From Paenibacillus pinisoli (GTDB lineage Bacteria > Bacillota > Bacilli > Paenibacillales > Paenibacillaceae), in NCBI RefSeq assembly GCF_003605435.1, contig NZ_QXQB01000002.1:310001-374000 (forward strand): a stretch of DNA of 64,000 nt, read 5' to 3'. Below are positions 9,568 to 17,851 of this stretch, one piece after another. The position numbers were made by a program, and so were the translations under genes. Every line of letters starts with the position of its first letter. Within the stretch, counting starts at the first letter, position 1. Under the pieces are notes generated by a model, which saw nothing but the letters and a program-made list of their open reading frames with translations, was not told the origin of the DNA and did not search any database.

Positions 9568-10200
9568 ATGTCAACTAACAGATTGTTGTTCACAACCCCG
9601 CGTAGAGGCTTTTTCATTCGTCCTGGCCAAACCAGACTGGTGACTCGCCGCCGCCGTCATGACCATCACGATCACGAACACGATCATGATCATCACCACG
9701 ATCATGATCATCACCACCATCATCATCGTGATCGCGACAGAGATCGCGACAGAGATCGTGACAGAGACCGTGACCGCGACAGAGACCGTGACCGCGACAG
9801 AGATCGCGACCGCGACAGAGATCGCGACCGCGACAGAGATCGTGACCGCGACAGAGATCGTGACCGCGACAGAGATCGCGACCGCGACAGAGATCGTGAC
9901 CGCGACCGCTTCCGCCGCCGTGACGGCATCGATGTCCGCAATTTCGAGACAATTCGGGTTAACGCACACAATCGCTTTGAATCCGTATCCTGCGTCATTA
10001 TTTCGATCTTCACCAGCGCGGAGCGCGGCCGTGGTTTTAGCCGTCTGAGAAGAATCAAGCTGGCTCCAGGCGAATCGTTCTCCGAGACTTTCCGCGTACC
10101 TGGCGAAGTGCTTCACATCACGGCCCATGCGCTCTGCAAACGGAACCGCAGACTGAGAGGCTTCGACGTTATCGACGTATCCGTGTTCGGGCACCGCTAA
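9568..10200 (+). CDS. His-rich and (Arg-Asp)30 repeat protein of unknown function
   Basis: A 210-aa protein with three parts. The N-terminal 29 residues are basic. Next comes a His/Asp stretch (9655-9726) resembling metal-binding tails, then 30 uninterrupted Arg-Asp dipeptides (9727-9906). A C-terminal globular domain of about 100 residues follows, with a beta-rich pattern (NRFESVSCVIISIF; GEVLHITAHALCKR). The ribosome binding site AGAAGGTG precedes ATG 9568. The DNA under the dipeptides is built from seven tandem 18-bp units (9772-9897) that differ only at synonymous positions. All frames are open here because of the repeat, but only this frame has a ribosome binding site and a sensible C-terminal domain. 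I do not recognise the family; surface, coat or metal-buffering roles are guesses. Confidence 0.8.
   Translation: MSTNRLLFTTPRRGFFIRPGQTRLVTRRRRHDHHDHEHDHDHHHDHDHHHHHHRDRDRDRDRDRDRDRDRDRDRDRDRDRDRDRDRDRDRDRDRDRDRDRDRDRDRDRDRDRDRFRRRDGIDVRNFETIRVNAHNRFESVSCVIISIFTSAERGRGFSRLRRIKLAPGESFSETFRVPGEVLHITAHALCKRNRRLRGFDVIDVSVFGHR
9772..9897 (+). repeat. Seven tandem 18-bp units encoding Asp-Arg triplets of dipeptides
   Basis: The unit is GACCGCGACAGAGA(T/C)CG(C/T), repeated seven times without a gap, with changes only at two third-codon positions. Units of 18 bp keep the reading frame, so copy number can change without frameshift. Confidence 0.9.
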
Positions 10201-10216
10201 GCATTAGCTGAATATG

Positions 10217-10258
10217 GCGGCTATCTGCTTGGCATATTCCGCAACATCAGATAGCCGC
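10217..10258 (+). other. Perfect 11-bp stem-loop after the repeat-protein gene
   Basis: GCGGCTATCTG pairs with CAGATAGCCGC across a 20-base loop, 17 bp after the stop codon. There is no T-run on either side, so it is a possible RNA-stabilising or weak terminator hairpin rather than a standard intrinsic terminator. Confidence 0.5.
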
Positions 10259-10275
10259 ATACGGCAGCGGCCCAT

Positions 10276-10320
10276 AAAAAGACATCAGCCATGAAACTTA
10301 GTCTCATGGCTGATGCCTTT
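10276..10320 (-). terminator. Intrinsic terminator of htpG
   Basis: A 12-bp stem, CATCAGCCATGA with TCATGGCTGATG, is followed on the minus strand by a T-rich tract (TCTTTTTATG), 24 bp after the htpG stop. Confidence 0.85.
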
Positions 10321-10343
10321 GTCGTTCTATCATGACTCAAATC

Positions 10344-12224
10344 TTATACCATCACTTTGCAAATATCGTTGGTGAACTCGACCGGATCCTGAATCGGCAG
10401 TCCCTCAATCAGCAAAGCCTGATTATACAGCAGCTGCGTATACAGGTTGAACTTCTCCGTGTCTGATCCATATGCTTTCTTGAGCGATTGGAATACCTCA
10501 TGGTTCACGTTGATCTCCAGCACCTTGTCCGCTTTCATGTTGCCGCTGTCCGGCATTGCCTTCAAGATCTTCTCCATCTCAATCGACAGCTCGCCTTCGG
10601 AGGACAAGCATACCGGATGGCTCTTCAGGCGCTTCGATGCCTTGACAGAGACAACCTTGCCGCCAAGCTGCGCCAGCATGCCGTCGAACAGCTCCTTGTT
10701 GTCGTTCTGCTCCGTCTCGTCTTTGGCTTCCTCGGAATCGGATTCAATGCCGAGATCGCCGCTGGACACCGACTTGAACTCCTTCTCCTTGTAGTTCGCA
10801 ATGATCTTGATCGCGAACTCGTCGATATCGTCCGTGAAGTACAAAATTTCGTACCCTTTGTCAAGCACCAGCTCGATTTGCGGCAGCTTCTCGATCCGCT
10901 CGATGGAATCGCCCGCAGCGTAATAGATATACTTCTGATCCTCCGGCATGCGGGAGATGTATTCATCCAGGCTGACCAGCTTCTTCTCCTTCGAGGAAGT
11001 GAAGAGCAGCAAGTCTTGCAGATCGCCCTTATTCATGCCGTAATCATTGTACACGCCGAACTTCAGCTGGCGGCCGAACGCTTGGTAGAACTTCTCGTAC
11101 TTCTCGCGCTCGTCTTTCAGCATAGATTGAAGCATGCTCTTGATTTTGTTTTTAATATTTTTGGCAATGAGCTTAAGCTGACGGTCATGCTGCAGCAGCT
11201 CTCTGGAGATGTTCAGCGAGAGATCCTCGGAATCGACCATCCCTTTCACAAAGCTGAAGTAATCAGGCAGCAGGTCCGCGCACTTGTCCATGATAAGCAC
11301 GCCATTGGAGTACAGCTCCAGCCCCTTGGCATATTCCTTTGTGTAATAATCGAAAGGCGTATTCTCCGGGATGTACAGAATCGCGTTATAGACGACGGCG
11401 CCGTCAGCGCTAATATGAATATGCTTCAGCGGCTGGTCGAAGCCGTAGCGCTTCTCATTATAGAATGCGGCGTAATCTTCCTCGGTCAGCTCGTTTTTGT
11501 TGCGGCGCCAGATTGGCACCATGCTGTTCAGGGTCTGCTCCTCGACCACTTCCTCCAGCTCTTCCTCGCTGCCTTCCTTCGGCTTTTGGCTCTTCATATC
11601 CATCTTGATTGGATAACGGATGAAGTCGGAATATTTCTTGATAATGGCGCGCAGGCGATAAGGCTCCAGGAATTCGTCGTACTGCTCGTCTTCCGTATTC
11701 TCCTTGATCTTCAGCACGATTTCGGTACCGACGCCGTCCTTCTCCGCAGGCACAATCGTGTAGCCGTCCGCCCCCTTCGACGTCCAGCGATACGCCTCTT
11801 CGCTGCCAAGCGCCTTCGAGGTCACGACAACCTCGTCAGCGATCATGAATGCAGAATAGAATCCGACACCGAACTGGCCAATAATATTATGGCCGTCCTT
11901 TGCTTCATTCTCCTGCTTGAACGCCAGCGATCCGCTCTTCGCAATGACGCCCAGATTGTTCTCCAGCTCCTCCTGCGTCATGCCGATGCCCGTATCGGTC
12001 AGCGTCAGCGTACGCTGCGACGGATCAACCGCCACCTTTATGTAGTAATCTTCCTTGTTGAATACGAGGCTCTCATCGGACAGCGCCTTGTAATATATTT
12101 TGTCGATCGCATCGCTGGCATTGGAGATCAGCTCCCGCAGAAAAATTTCCTTCTGGGTATAGATCGAATTGATCATCATTTCCAACAATCGCTTGGATTC
12201 CGCCTTAAATTGCTTTTTTGCCAT
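10344..12224 (-). CDS. htpG: HtpG, Hsp90-family molecular chaperone
   Basis: A 626-aa cytosolic Hsp90 ATPase that remodels client proteins. The N-terminal GHKL ATPase shows the family signatures [14 protein letters not shown] (residues about 28-41), DTGIGMT and [12 protein letters not shown]. The middle and C-terminal domains are complete. Length is normal for bacterial HtpG. The frame is open to 12269, but ATG 12224 has GAAAGGAG upstream and begins with the usual KKQFKAE; the longer frame would start inside the CIRCE operator. The gene stands alone, with a consensus promoter (12293-12321), a perfect CIRCE site (12254-12280) and a terminator. HrcA repression with heat induction is therefore predicted, unlike the CIRCE-independent htpG of B. 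subtilis. Confidence 0.97.
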   Translation of the reverse strand: MAKKQFKAESKRLLEMMINSIYTQKEIFLRELISNASDAIDKIYYKALSDESLVFNKEDYYIKVAVDPSQRTLTLTDTGIGMTQEELENNLGVIAKSGSLAFKQENEAKDGHNIIGQFGVGFYSAFMIADEVVVTSKALGSEEAYRWTSKGADGYTIVPAEKDGVGTEIVLKIKENTEDEQYDEFLEPYRLRAIIKKYSDFIRYPIKMDMKSQKPKEGSEEELEEVVEEQTLNSMVPIWRRNKNELTEEDYAAFYNEKRYGFDQPLKHIHISADGAVVYNAILYIPENTPFDYYTKEYAKGLELYSNGVLIMDKCADLLPDYFSFVKGMVDSEDLSLNISRELLQHDRQLKLIAKNIKNKIKSMLQSMLKDEREKYEKFYQAFGRQLKFGVYNDYGMNKGDLQDLLLFTSSKEKKLVSLDEYISRMPEDQKYIYYAAGDSIERIEKLPQIELVLDKGYEILYFTDDIDEFAIKIIANYKEKEFKSVSSGDLGIESDSEEAKDETEQNDNKELFDGMLAQLGGKVVSVKASKRLKSHPVCLSSEGELSIEMEKILKAMPDSGNMKADKVLEINVNHEVFQSLKKAYGSDTEKFNLYTQLLYNQALLIEGLPIQDPVEFTNDICKVMV

Positions 12225-12253
12225 GAATGAACATGCTCCTTTCAATCTGAATG

Positions 12254-12280
12254 TTAGCACTCCTGTCATCAGAGTGCTAA
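12254..12280. promoter_or_regulatory. CIRCE operator (HrcA binding site) upstream of htpG
   Basis: The two arms are TTAGCACTC (12254-12262) and GAGTGCTAA (12272-12280), separated by exactly nine bases. This is the full CIRCE consensus without a mismatch. It lies between the predicted -10 box and the htpG ribosome binding site, where HrcA would block transcription. Confidence 0.93.
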
Positions 12281-12292
12281 TTCTACCTTTTT

Positions 12293-12321
12293 ATATACCA
12301 TAACCGCAAAAAAGATGTCAA
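12293..12321 (-). promoter_or_regulatory. SigA-type promoter of htpG
   Basis: On the minus strand the -35 box is TTGACA (12316-12321). A 17-bp spacer follows, and the -10 box is GTATAT (12293-12298). CIRCE begins about a dozen bases downstream, overlapping or just after the start of transcription. Confidence 0.75.
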
Positions 12322-12462
12322 CTTCCAAGAAGTTCTTTGTGTAATTTCCTTGAAGCTTTGACAGCTTGCACACAACATGTGATACGATAGAGTCGCCGAC
12401 AATTTGCAACTTGGTTCGACACTTTTCAAGCGGCGATCCTACTAAAGACATGGAGTCCGATC

Positions 12463-14055
12463 ATGATAGAATCTCGAATTACCGTCTATATTACCCTTGT
12501 CGCCATATCCGGCGTGCTCAGCATCTTTCTGTGCCTTTATTCGGTTTATAAGAGAAAAGACATTCCGGGCTCCCCTTATCTGATTCTGCTCACTGCTTTG
12601 CAAGCGGTTTATATCTTCGCCTTTGCCTTCGAGCTGGCCAGCGACACGCTGCAGGAAATCAAGCGCTGGGTCGTCGTCGAATACATCGGAATCGGCTTTG
12701 CTCCCGTTCTTGGCCTGCTTCTTGTGATCCGTTACATCGCCGCAGCGCTGCCCCGCCTGCTGACCTATTCCATGTTCGCCATACCGGTCATTACCCTGAT
12801 TATGACCGCAACCAATGATTGGCATCATCTCTTCTATAAACATATCTATCTTCGCGATGATACCCCTACTCCGATGGCCGACGTCGTAATCGGCCAATGG
12901 TATATCGTCCAAGGCTCTTATACGTTCGGCTGCTTGCTGGCAGGCGGACTTCTGCTGATCTGGCAGTGGAGAAAAACAAATCGCGCTTACCGGCTGCAGC
13001 TGTTCACATTGATCAGCGGGCAGTTCGTGCCAATGATCGCTTCGTTCCTCTATCTGATGGGCGTTACGCCGGACGGGATGGACCCTGTGCCTTTCGTGCT
13101 CTGCATTACCTCTTCCATGTATATATGGGCAATGATGTCCACTCACATGCTTCGAATCTCACCCATTGCAAAGGAAAGCCTGTTCGAAAGCATGGCGGAA
13201 GGCGTTCTTGTGCTGGACTTGTCGGAGAAGCTGATCGACTACAATGGTGCGGCGCAGCGAATGCTGCCGCAATTGAAAGCCTCGATGATAGGGGATACGC
13301 TGGACACCGTATGGGAGAAAATGTGCGGGAATTCCTTCCCGATTGCGCGGGAAGCAAGCGGAATCCAAGGCCATATGAAGTGGCAGTTCCGCCACTCCAG
13401 CTCGGATTATGAGGTTAGATCGTCAGTGATTAAAGGAAAACGAGGCGATATCGTCGGCAGCCTGCTCATGCTCATCGATGCCACTGAGCGTTACCGACTG
13501 CAGGAGCAGCTTAAACAGCAGGCCTATTACGATGGACTGACAGGCATCTATAATCGGGCCCAGTTCATCCACAGAGCCAGAACGATGCTGGAAGCCACTG
13601 AGGCTAAGAGACAGCCGGTCTCGCTAATCCTGTTCGATATTGATTATTTCAAGCAATTCAATGATACCTATGGGCACGATACCGGAGATGCCGTCCTGAT
13701 TCATACGGTGACGGCCTGCCGGAGTCTGCTGCCTGAGGACGCATTGTTTGGCAGATACGGCGGTGAAGAGTTCGTCGTGGCGCTGCAGGGTTATACAGGG
13801 AAAGAAGCCGTTCAGCTGGCGAACCGGCTGAGAGAAGCCTTGCCGGCTGCTCCATTAGCCTCTGCGCACGGTCCGCTGACCGTTACAGCCAGCTTCGGGG
13901 TCGCCGGGGCTGATCACAGCCAATATAACCTGGAAGCGATGCTTCGGGATGCGGATGAAGCGTTGTATGAAGCCAAACGGAGCGGCAGGAATACGGTTGG
14001 TATTGTCAGCCGTTCGCTTGCACCGGAATCCAGGCCAAAGCCCATCCCTTCATAA
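12463..14055 (+). CDS. Membrane diguanylate cyclase: 7TM N-terminus, PAS, GGDEF
   Basis: A 530-aa c-di-GMP synthase predicted at the membrane. Residues 1 to about 225 hold seven hydrophobic segments of the histidine-kinase N-terminal 7TM type. A PAS-like domain follows (about 230-340, FESMAEGVLVLDLSEKLIDYN). The GGDEF domain covers about 365-520, with DGLTGIYNRAQF at its start and the active-site GRYGGEEFVVAL near residue 432, so the enzyme looks catalytically competent (GGEEF). I see no RxxD inhibitory site directly upstream of GGEEF. TGGAGTCC precedes ATG 12463. The gene stands alone and converges with the hydrolase gene on the other strand. Confidence 0.93.
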   Translation: MIESRITVYITLVAISGVLSIFLCLYSVYKRKDIPGSPYLILLTALQAVYIFAFAFELASDTLQEIKRWVVVEYIGIGFAPVLGLLLVIRYIAAALPRLLTYSMFAIPVITLIMTATNDWHHLFYKHIYLRDDTPTPMADVVIGQWYIVQGSYTFGCLLAGGLLLIWQWRKTNRAYRLQLFTLISGQFVPMIASFLYLMGVTPDGMDPVPFVLCITSSMYIWAMMSTHMLRISPIAKESLFESMAEGVLVLDLSEKLIDYNGAAQRMLPQLKASMIGDTLDTVWEKMCGNSFPIAREASGIQGHMKWQFRHSSSDYEVRSSVIKGKRGDIVGSLLMLIDATERYRLQEQLKQQAYYDGLTGIYNRAQFIHRARTMLEATEAKRQPVSLILFDIDYFKQFNDTYGHDTGDAVLIHTVTACRSLLPEDALFGRYGGEEFVVALQGYTGKEAVQLANRLREALPAAPLASAHGPLTVTASFGVAGADHSQYNLEAMLRDADEALYEAKRSGRNTVGIVSRSLAPESRPKPIPS

Positions 14056-14070
14056 AGCTTCACTTCCGCA

Positions 14071-15000
14071 TTATTGTACATGCTTCTGAATAAATCCAAT
14101 TACCGCACGGTCGTACGAGCCAGGGTCGGTGTGCCTGGCGAGGCCATGACCAGCGCCCGGAATAATAAGCAGCTCCTTCTCCTCCGGTCCTTGTTCGTAC
14201 AGCTCATTCACCATGGCCGTCGGAACGAACAGGTCCGTGTCTCCATGGATGAACAGAATCGGCGTCTTCGACTTCCTCACTTGCTTAATCGCAGACGCCT
14301 CGCCAAAGCTGTAGCCCGCTCTCCATTTGGTCACCAGACTCGTCGTTTGAAGCAGCGGGAAAGACGGAAGCTTGTACATTCTTTTCAGCTGGTAGGCAAG
14401 CTGCTCCCTCGCAGACGTATAGCCGCAGTCCTCAATAATCGCCTTAACCTGGTGCGGGAGCGGCTCGCCGCTTGTCATCATGACCGTTGCCCCGCCCATT
14501 GAGACGCCATGCAGAATGATCTGCGACTTCTCTCCGTTCCTCTCGACCACTTTCCGAATCCAGCCGACATAATCCCTTCGCTCCGGCCATCCAAAGCCGA
14601 TATACCGGCCCTCGCTCCGCCCGTGCCCTCTGGCATCCGGAAGCAATACATTATACCCCAATTTTTCACTATACATTTGTGCATAGTTGGTCATGAGCGC
14701 CGCATGGCCGGAATAGCCATGTGCGATGATAACTGTTACAAAGGAAGGCTGCTTCGCCTCCAAATAATAGGCATGCAAGCGCAGGTCGTCCTCTGATTGC
14801 AGGTTCCATTCTTCGAATGACTGAGAGTCCCACCACTGGTCATTGCGCTCATAGGGATTTTCCGCGCTTGCGCCAACATCAAGGTCCGGGTTGCCGTCTA
14901 AAAAGCTTTTGTCGGTACGCGCGATGGCGACGTTATAGAAATACAAGCTGGCCCCTGCGATGCCTATAACAAGTATAACTACGATAATAGTAACGAGCAT
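14071..15000 (-). CDS. Alpha/beta hydrolase with N-terminal membrane anchor
   Basis: A 309-aa serine hydrolase of the YqkD/BAAT-like group. One N-terminal membrane segment (residues 1-25) probably anchors the catalytic domain outside the membrane. The nucleophile elbow GVSMGGATVMM places Ser in GxSxG; Asp is likely in FIHGDTDLFVP and His in PGAGHGLARH. ATG 15000 is chosen because AAGGGAG lies eight bases upstream, whereas the upstream extension to 15048 lacks a ribosome binding site. The substrate is unknown. The gene ends 15 bp from the converging GGDEF gene. Confidence 0.9.
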   Translation of the reverse strand: MLVTIIVVILVIGIAGASLYFYNVAIARTDKSFLDGNPDLDVGASAENPYERNDQWWDSQSFEEWNLQSEDDLRLHAYYLEAKQPSFVTVIIAHGYSGHAALMTNYAQMYSEKLGYNVLLPDARGHGRSEGRYIGFGWPERRDYVGWIRKVVERNGEKSQIILHGVSMGGATVMMTSGEPLPHQVKAIIEDCGYTSAREQLAYQLKRMYKLPSFPLLQTTSLVTKWRAGYSFGEASAIKQVRKSKTPILFIHGDTDLFVPTAMVNELYEQGPEEKELLIIPGAGHGLARHTDPGSYDRAVIGFIQKHVQ

Positions 15001-15057
15001 CTGCAAGCTCCCTTCGGTTATGGATCGATGATCTGTTATTGTTATCATAATGAAATA

Positions 15058-15100
15058 AAGGACCGCAAGGCAAGCTGCGGGAGCTTGCTCTGCGGACCTT
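15058..15100 (-). terminator. Probable terminator after the small conserved gene
   Basis: A long imperfect hairpin pairs AAGGTCCGCA with TGCGGTCCTT and an inner AGCAAGCT with AGCTTGC. On the minus strand TTTATTTC follows. It separates the 84-aa gene from the hydrolase gene. Confidence 0.6.
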
Positions 15101-15216
15101 GTACCTGCATGTTTTGTTAATGGGCGTATTTAAAAATGATTTGATCCTCTCCAACTTCTCTATCATAGCAAATTTTATGAAGAATGGAGTGGTTCCAGAA
15201 TCGCCAATTGGGCCTG

Positions 15217-15471
15217 CTACAGCAGGCCCGCCTCCATCTCCTCAAGCTTCTCGCATATTTCGTTATGCCATACCATATCGCCCTGCTCATAGGCTACAAA
15301 TGCCAGCGATTTCAAGGAATCGAGCTTGCGCACCAGCTCCAGATTTACCGTCAGGCAATGAGCGAGCTCCTGCTTCTCCACAGCTGAAAGCCGATCATAA
15401 TTGCCCCCTATCGACTTCGCCTTCAAGGTTAATTCCGCTAGCCTGCGGTGTGCCGAATGAATGCCAATCAT
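15217..15471 (-). CDS. Small conserved helical protein, 84 aa
   Basis: A short soluble protein with an alpha-helical pattern, containing HRRLAELTLKAK, an AHCLTVNLELVRKL helix and LAFVAYEQGDMVWHNEICEKL. This resembles a small family common in Paenibacillus genomes (I believe DUF7667, from memory). No function is known to me. A frame opens at GTG 15480, but ATG 15471 is better spaced from GGTGGG. A hairpin terminator follows, so it is probably a single-gene unit. Confidence 0.65.
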   Translation of the reverse strand: MIGIHSAHRRLAELTLKAKSIGGNYDRLSAVEKQELAHCLTVNLELVRKLDSLKSLAFVAYEQGDMVWHNEICEKLEEMEAGLL

Positions 15472-15599
15472 GTGTCCCACCCTACCTTCATACCGGATTT
15501 CCTGCCAATACTAACAGGATAGCCCGTCTGGCGTTGTTCATTCATGCTCGGACAACTATTTTGAATATTTTTATAGAATCTAGCATCAGAGGGTAGATT

Positions 15600-16790
15600 C
15601 TAGGCTTGATCACCTAAGCCGGAGCCGGATACAGCCCTTTTCTCCACCATCTCAAACGTATCATTGGCGCAAGCCGGACAGCCCACATTTTTCAGCTGCT
15701 CAATCGTCTCGATCTCTTCTTGGATGCCTACTAAGATTTGCCGCGCGCATTGCTTGCACGCATAGATGCGCAGCGTCCGCTTGACTTCTCCCGTATACAA
15801 GGCATCGGTGAAAGCGCCGCAATGCTCTGGTTCCGTCTGGTCTGTCGTGCGCAGAATGAACATCTGGCTGCGGTTCGCAATCATCTCGGCCCCTTCATAC
15901 TCGTTGAAGTGCGGGAAGCTTGCGCACACCGTAAGACCCATCCGCACAAATTCCCGCTGCATCGCCAGCATAAATCCTGGCGATTTATGCGCGAAGGACA
16001 GGAAGACCGGCAGCCCCTTCGAATGGTTCAACGCCTGAATGCCGCGCGATAGGAACAGGCTCATGCCCTGCAGCGTATACGGCGGATCGGTGAAGAAACC
16101 ATCATAACGACCGCATAGCGCCAGCGGCAGCGGCTCCCTGAAATCAACGTGATGACATGTGACAGGAAGGTCATGCTCCCTCGCCACCTCTTCAATGTAG
16201 CGGATAAACCGCACATCAATATCCATCACCTCAATATTCGTCGCCGCATGCCCCCCGCTTGGGAATAATCTCTGGAGCAGCAGCCCCATCGCCACGCTGA
16301 CCAGATCATCGTCTCCTGCACATAATATCCGCTTGCCGATGAGCGCATGCTGCTGAAGGCAAAGAACGGCGCGGCGCAGGCTGGTCTCCGGCGTACACTT
16401 GGACTGGTCAATGCGTACGTCAACAGCCGGCCGCTCTGCGAACAACTCCTTAAGCTTCGCCAATATTCTGCTCAGTTCCTTATCCCATCCCGACATTTCC
16501 CGCATAGCCCGGTGGAATGAACGGTCGAGGCCCCGGTATCCCCACACTTCCTCCACCCAAGCCGTCCCCTCCGGAGTACAACGGACGCCCCGCTCCTGCG
16601 CCAATGCTCCCGCTTTAATCAGCTCCCGCTTGACAGCTGCAGCTACCGGGACGGGAAGCAATGTCTTCCTGGCCAGTTCCTTGGTTGAGATGCCCGGCTG
16701 CAAATAGCATTCCAGCAGCAATTGCTCAACCGCTTGCTCTCCTTCTTGCAGCGTCATCTTTTCGTTAACTATTTTGGTGTAGTGTTTCAT
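15600..16790 (-). CDS. BpsA-like N4-bis(aminopropyl)spermidine synthase family protein
   Basis: A 396-aa enzyme of the branched-polyamine synthase family (formerly DUF43), which transfers aminopropyl groups from decarboxylated SAM to the N4 nitrogen of spermidine. An N-terminal winged-helix-like region (residues about 15-75) is followed by a Rossmann core with AGDDDLVSVAMGLLL and the catalytic-site motif FFTDPPYTLQGM. The C-terminal tail has two Cys pairs (CKQC and CPAC), which could bind zinc. GGAGG lies eight bases before ATG 16790. No polyamine genes are adjacent. The upstream region is unusually structured (hairpin 16896-16942 and the RNA ending at 16970). Confidence 0.85.
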   Translation of the reverse strand: MKHYTKIVNEKMTLQEGEQAVEQLLLECYLQPGISTKELARKTLLPVPVAAAVKRELIKAGALAQERGVRCTPEGTAWVEEVWGYRGLDRSFHRAMREMSGWDKELSRILAKLKELFAERPAVDVRIDQSKCTPETSLRRAVLCLQQHALIGKRILCAGDDDLVSVAMGLLLQRLFPSGGHAATNIEVMDIDVRFIRYIEEVAREHDLPVTCHHVDFREPLPLALCGRYDGFFTDPPYTLQGMSLFLSRGIQALNHSKGLPVFLSFAHKSPGFMLAMQREFVRMGLTVCASFPHFNEYEGAEMIANRSQMFILRTTDQTEPEHCGAFTDALYTGEVKRTLRIYACKQCARQILVGIQEEIETIEQLKNVGCPACANDTFEMVEKRAVSGSGLGDQA

Positions 16791-16862
16791 TCTTTCATCC
16801 TCCAGTCTCGTATATAAAAATAGTTGTTCTCTGGTTCGCTCTTATCCGCACAATTGACACTG

Positions 16863-16942
16863 ACATGTCATCACTCCTCATTTTTTGTATGAAACGCAAT
16901 ATAGGGCAGAGATGAACATACGTCATCCCTGCCCTCTATTGC
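16863..16942 (-). promoter_or_regulatory. Palindrome and long hairpin in the bpsA-like leader
   Basis: A near-perfect hairpin spans 16896-16942, with GCAAT, GGGCAG and GATGA blocks pairing to TCATC, CTGCCC and ATTGC. A TGACATGTCA palindrome follows near 16861-16870. There is no T-run, so it is not a standard terminator. It may be an attenuator or operator for the polyamine gene. Confidence 0.45.
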
Positions 16943-16969
16943 AGATGCCTAATAACTCGCCATAAACGC

Positions 16970-16998
16970 AAAAAATCCGCACTGAACACAGTACGGAT
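16970..16998 (-). terminator. Intrinsic terminator of the 6S-like RNA
   Basis: On the minus strand ATCCGTACTG and CAGTGCGGAT form a 10-bp stem with one G-U pair and a TGTT loop, followed by TTTTT. It ends the structured transcript described at 17005-17202. Confidence 0.85.
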
Positions 16999-17004
16999 AA
17001 AGGC

Positions 17005-17202
17005 GCAGGTGGTATAGGCGTCCCCTAAGGTTTAGATTAATCCGTTGTTCTTAACTAATTCCGAAGCATCCCCTTGGCCATCAAGAAACAAACCACCCTC
17101 TACTTGAGCGCATGGTTCATAGCCTTACGGATACCTCTAATATGGAATTTGATTAGTTAAGAACGACCTGATTCATAAACTCTCTCCTTAAAGGGAATTA
17201 CC
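17005..17202 (-). ncRNA. Candidate 6S RNA (RNA polymerase-binding regulatory RNA)
   Basis: About 200 nt on the minus strand fold like 6S RNA. The closing stem uses GGTA/TACC, CCC/GGG and TAAGG/CCTTA (17186-17202 with 17011-17030). A large central bubble follows, about 21 and 16 nt on its two sides. The terminal arm starts with the 13-bp helix GTTCTTAACTAAT/ATTAGTTAAGAAC and continues through GTATCC/GGATGC, GGCTAT/ATGGCC and GAACCA/TGGTTT. A promoter (17206-17235) and an intrinsic terminator (16970-16998) frame it, giving a size like Bacillus 6S-1. The folding was done by eye. The alternative is a long leader or riboswitch of the bpsA-like gene, since the terminator lies about 180 nt upstream of it. 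Confidence 0.5.
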
Positions 17203-17205
17203 TTT

Positions 17206-17235
17206 ATGTTATCGTATTTGGATTGGTGGAGTCAA
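17206..17235 (-). promoter_or_regulatory. Promoter of the 6S-like RNA
   Basis: On the minus strand TTGACT (17230-17235), an 18-bp spacer and TAACAT (17206-17211). The predicted start falls at about 17202-17199, exactly where the closing stem begins. Confidence 0.5.
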
Positions 17236-17377
17236 ATTTGTTTGGTGGGATCCAATGAAATAACCATCGGTAATCATGTCATTATTTGTTTTAATATGTC
17301 TTAATTTAAACTAAAGGAAACTATGCACTCTATTGGTTCTATGGTACTATATAGTAAAATATTGAGGAGGATTACAT

Positions 17378-17830
17378 ATGTTAATTGCACTTATTATTCT
17401 GGCAGCTATTATTTTCCTTATCGTTTCACTGGTCAGAGGTCGATCAAAAGCAAAAAATCGCCAACAAAATATTGGCTCCAAATATTCGATTGCACTCGAA
17501 CTTGTCGAAGGGCTCCCTGTCCAACCAACTTTTGCTACTCTTCACACTTGTGAGGATAAATTGATTATTGATGTTAAAAAACAATCTTTTGATATTCCTA
17601 ACGAGAGAATTATTAGATTCAGCAACAAAAATCCAATGAGTATGGGCGCATTCGGAATGAAAACCCCACTATTTGTTGTATTCTATTACGATAAAAACGG
17701 TAAAGAACAAGCCATTACCTTCACAAGCTCCATATTAGATCCGCTTAGACTCATTCCTGAATTCAATAAAGCATTAAACCGCCCAGAAGCGAAGCTAGAG
17801 GCCGGTCCAGACGGAACTATTTCTTTGTAA
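17378..17830 (+). CDS. Small single-pass membrane protein of unknown function
   Basis: A 150-aa protein with one N-terminal membrane segment (residues 1-20, MLIALIILAAIIFLIVSLV), a basic stretch and a soluble beta-rich domain (about 35-140) that reads like a PH-type or DUF-type fold (IDVKKQSFDIPNERIIRFS). I do not recognise the family. GAGGAGG precedes ATG 17378 at good spacing. Codons are more AT-rich than in the neighbours, which may mean transfer or simply a small poorly constrained gene. It has its own terminator, so it is monocistronic. Confidence 0.8.
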   Translation: MLIALIILAAIIFLIVSLVRGRSKAKNRQQNIGSKYSIALELVEGLPVQPTFATLHTCEDKLIIDVKKQSFDIPNERIIRFSNKNPMSMGAFGMKTPLFVVFYYDKNGKEQAITFTSSILDPLRLIPEFNKALNRPEAKLEAGPDGTISL

Positions 17831-17851
17831 AACAGTCCCGATATAAAAGCT

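Noticed and set aside
9727..9906. Suspected CRISPR-like array in the Arg-Asp region
   Set aside because: The units are contiguous 18-mers without unique spacers and keep a reading frame, so it is a coding tandem repeat.
9571..10194. A 207-codon minus-strand frame reading Val-Ala-Ile-Ser repeats opposite the Arg-Asp gene
   Set aside because: It is produced by the 18-bp repeat, which keeps all frames open. It lacks a ribosome binding site and a sensible C-terminus.
10488..12230. A 580-codon frame on the plus strand antisense to htpG
   Set aside because: It is the mirror of a highly expressed, GC-rich gene with strong codon bias. It has no ribosome binding site and would lie against the confident HtpG protein.
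12269..12451. A 60-codon minus-strand frame across the htpG promoter
   Set aside because: It covers the -35/-10 and CIRCE elements and has no ribosome binding site, so it is not a gene.
17041..17135. A 30-codon coding-looking stretch on the minus strand in the 6S-like region (ending ELVKNNGLI)
   Set aside because: It has no start codon or ribosome binding site in frame, and the same bases pair in the terminal arm of the RNA.
16970..17202. T-box or tRNA-like leader
   Set aside because: An AGGGTGG string is present, but the rest of the T-box consensus (ACCGCG) and a specifier stem are not visible.
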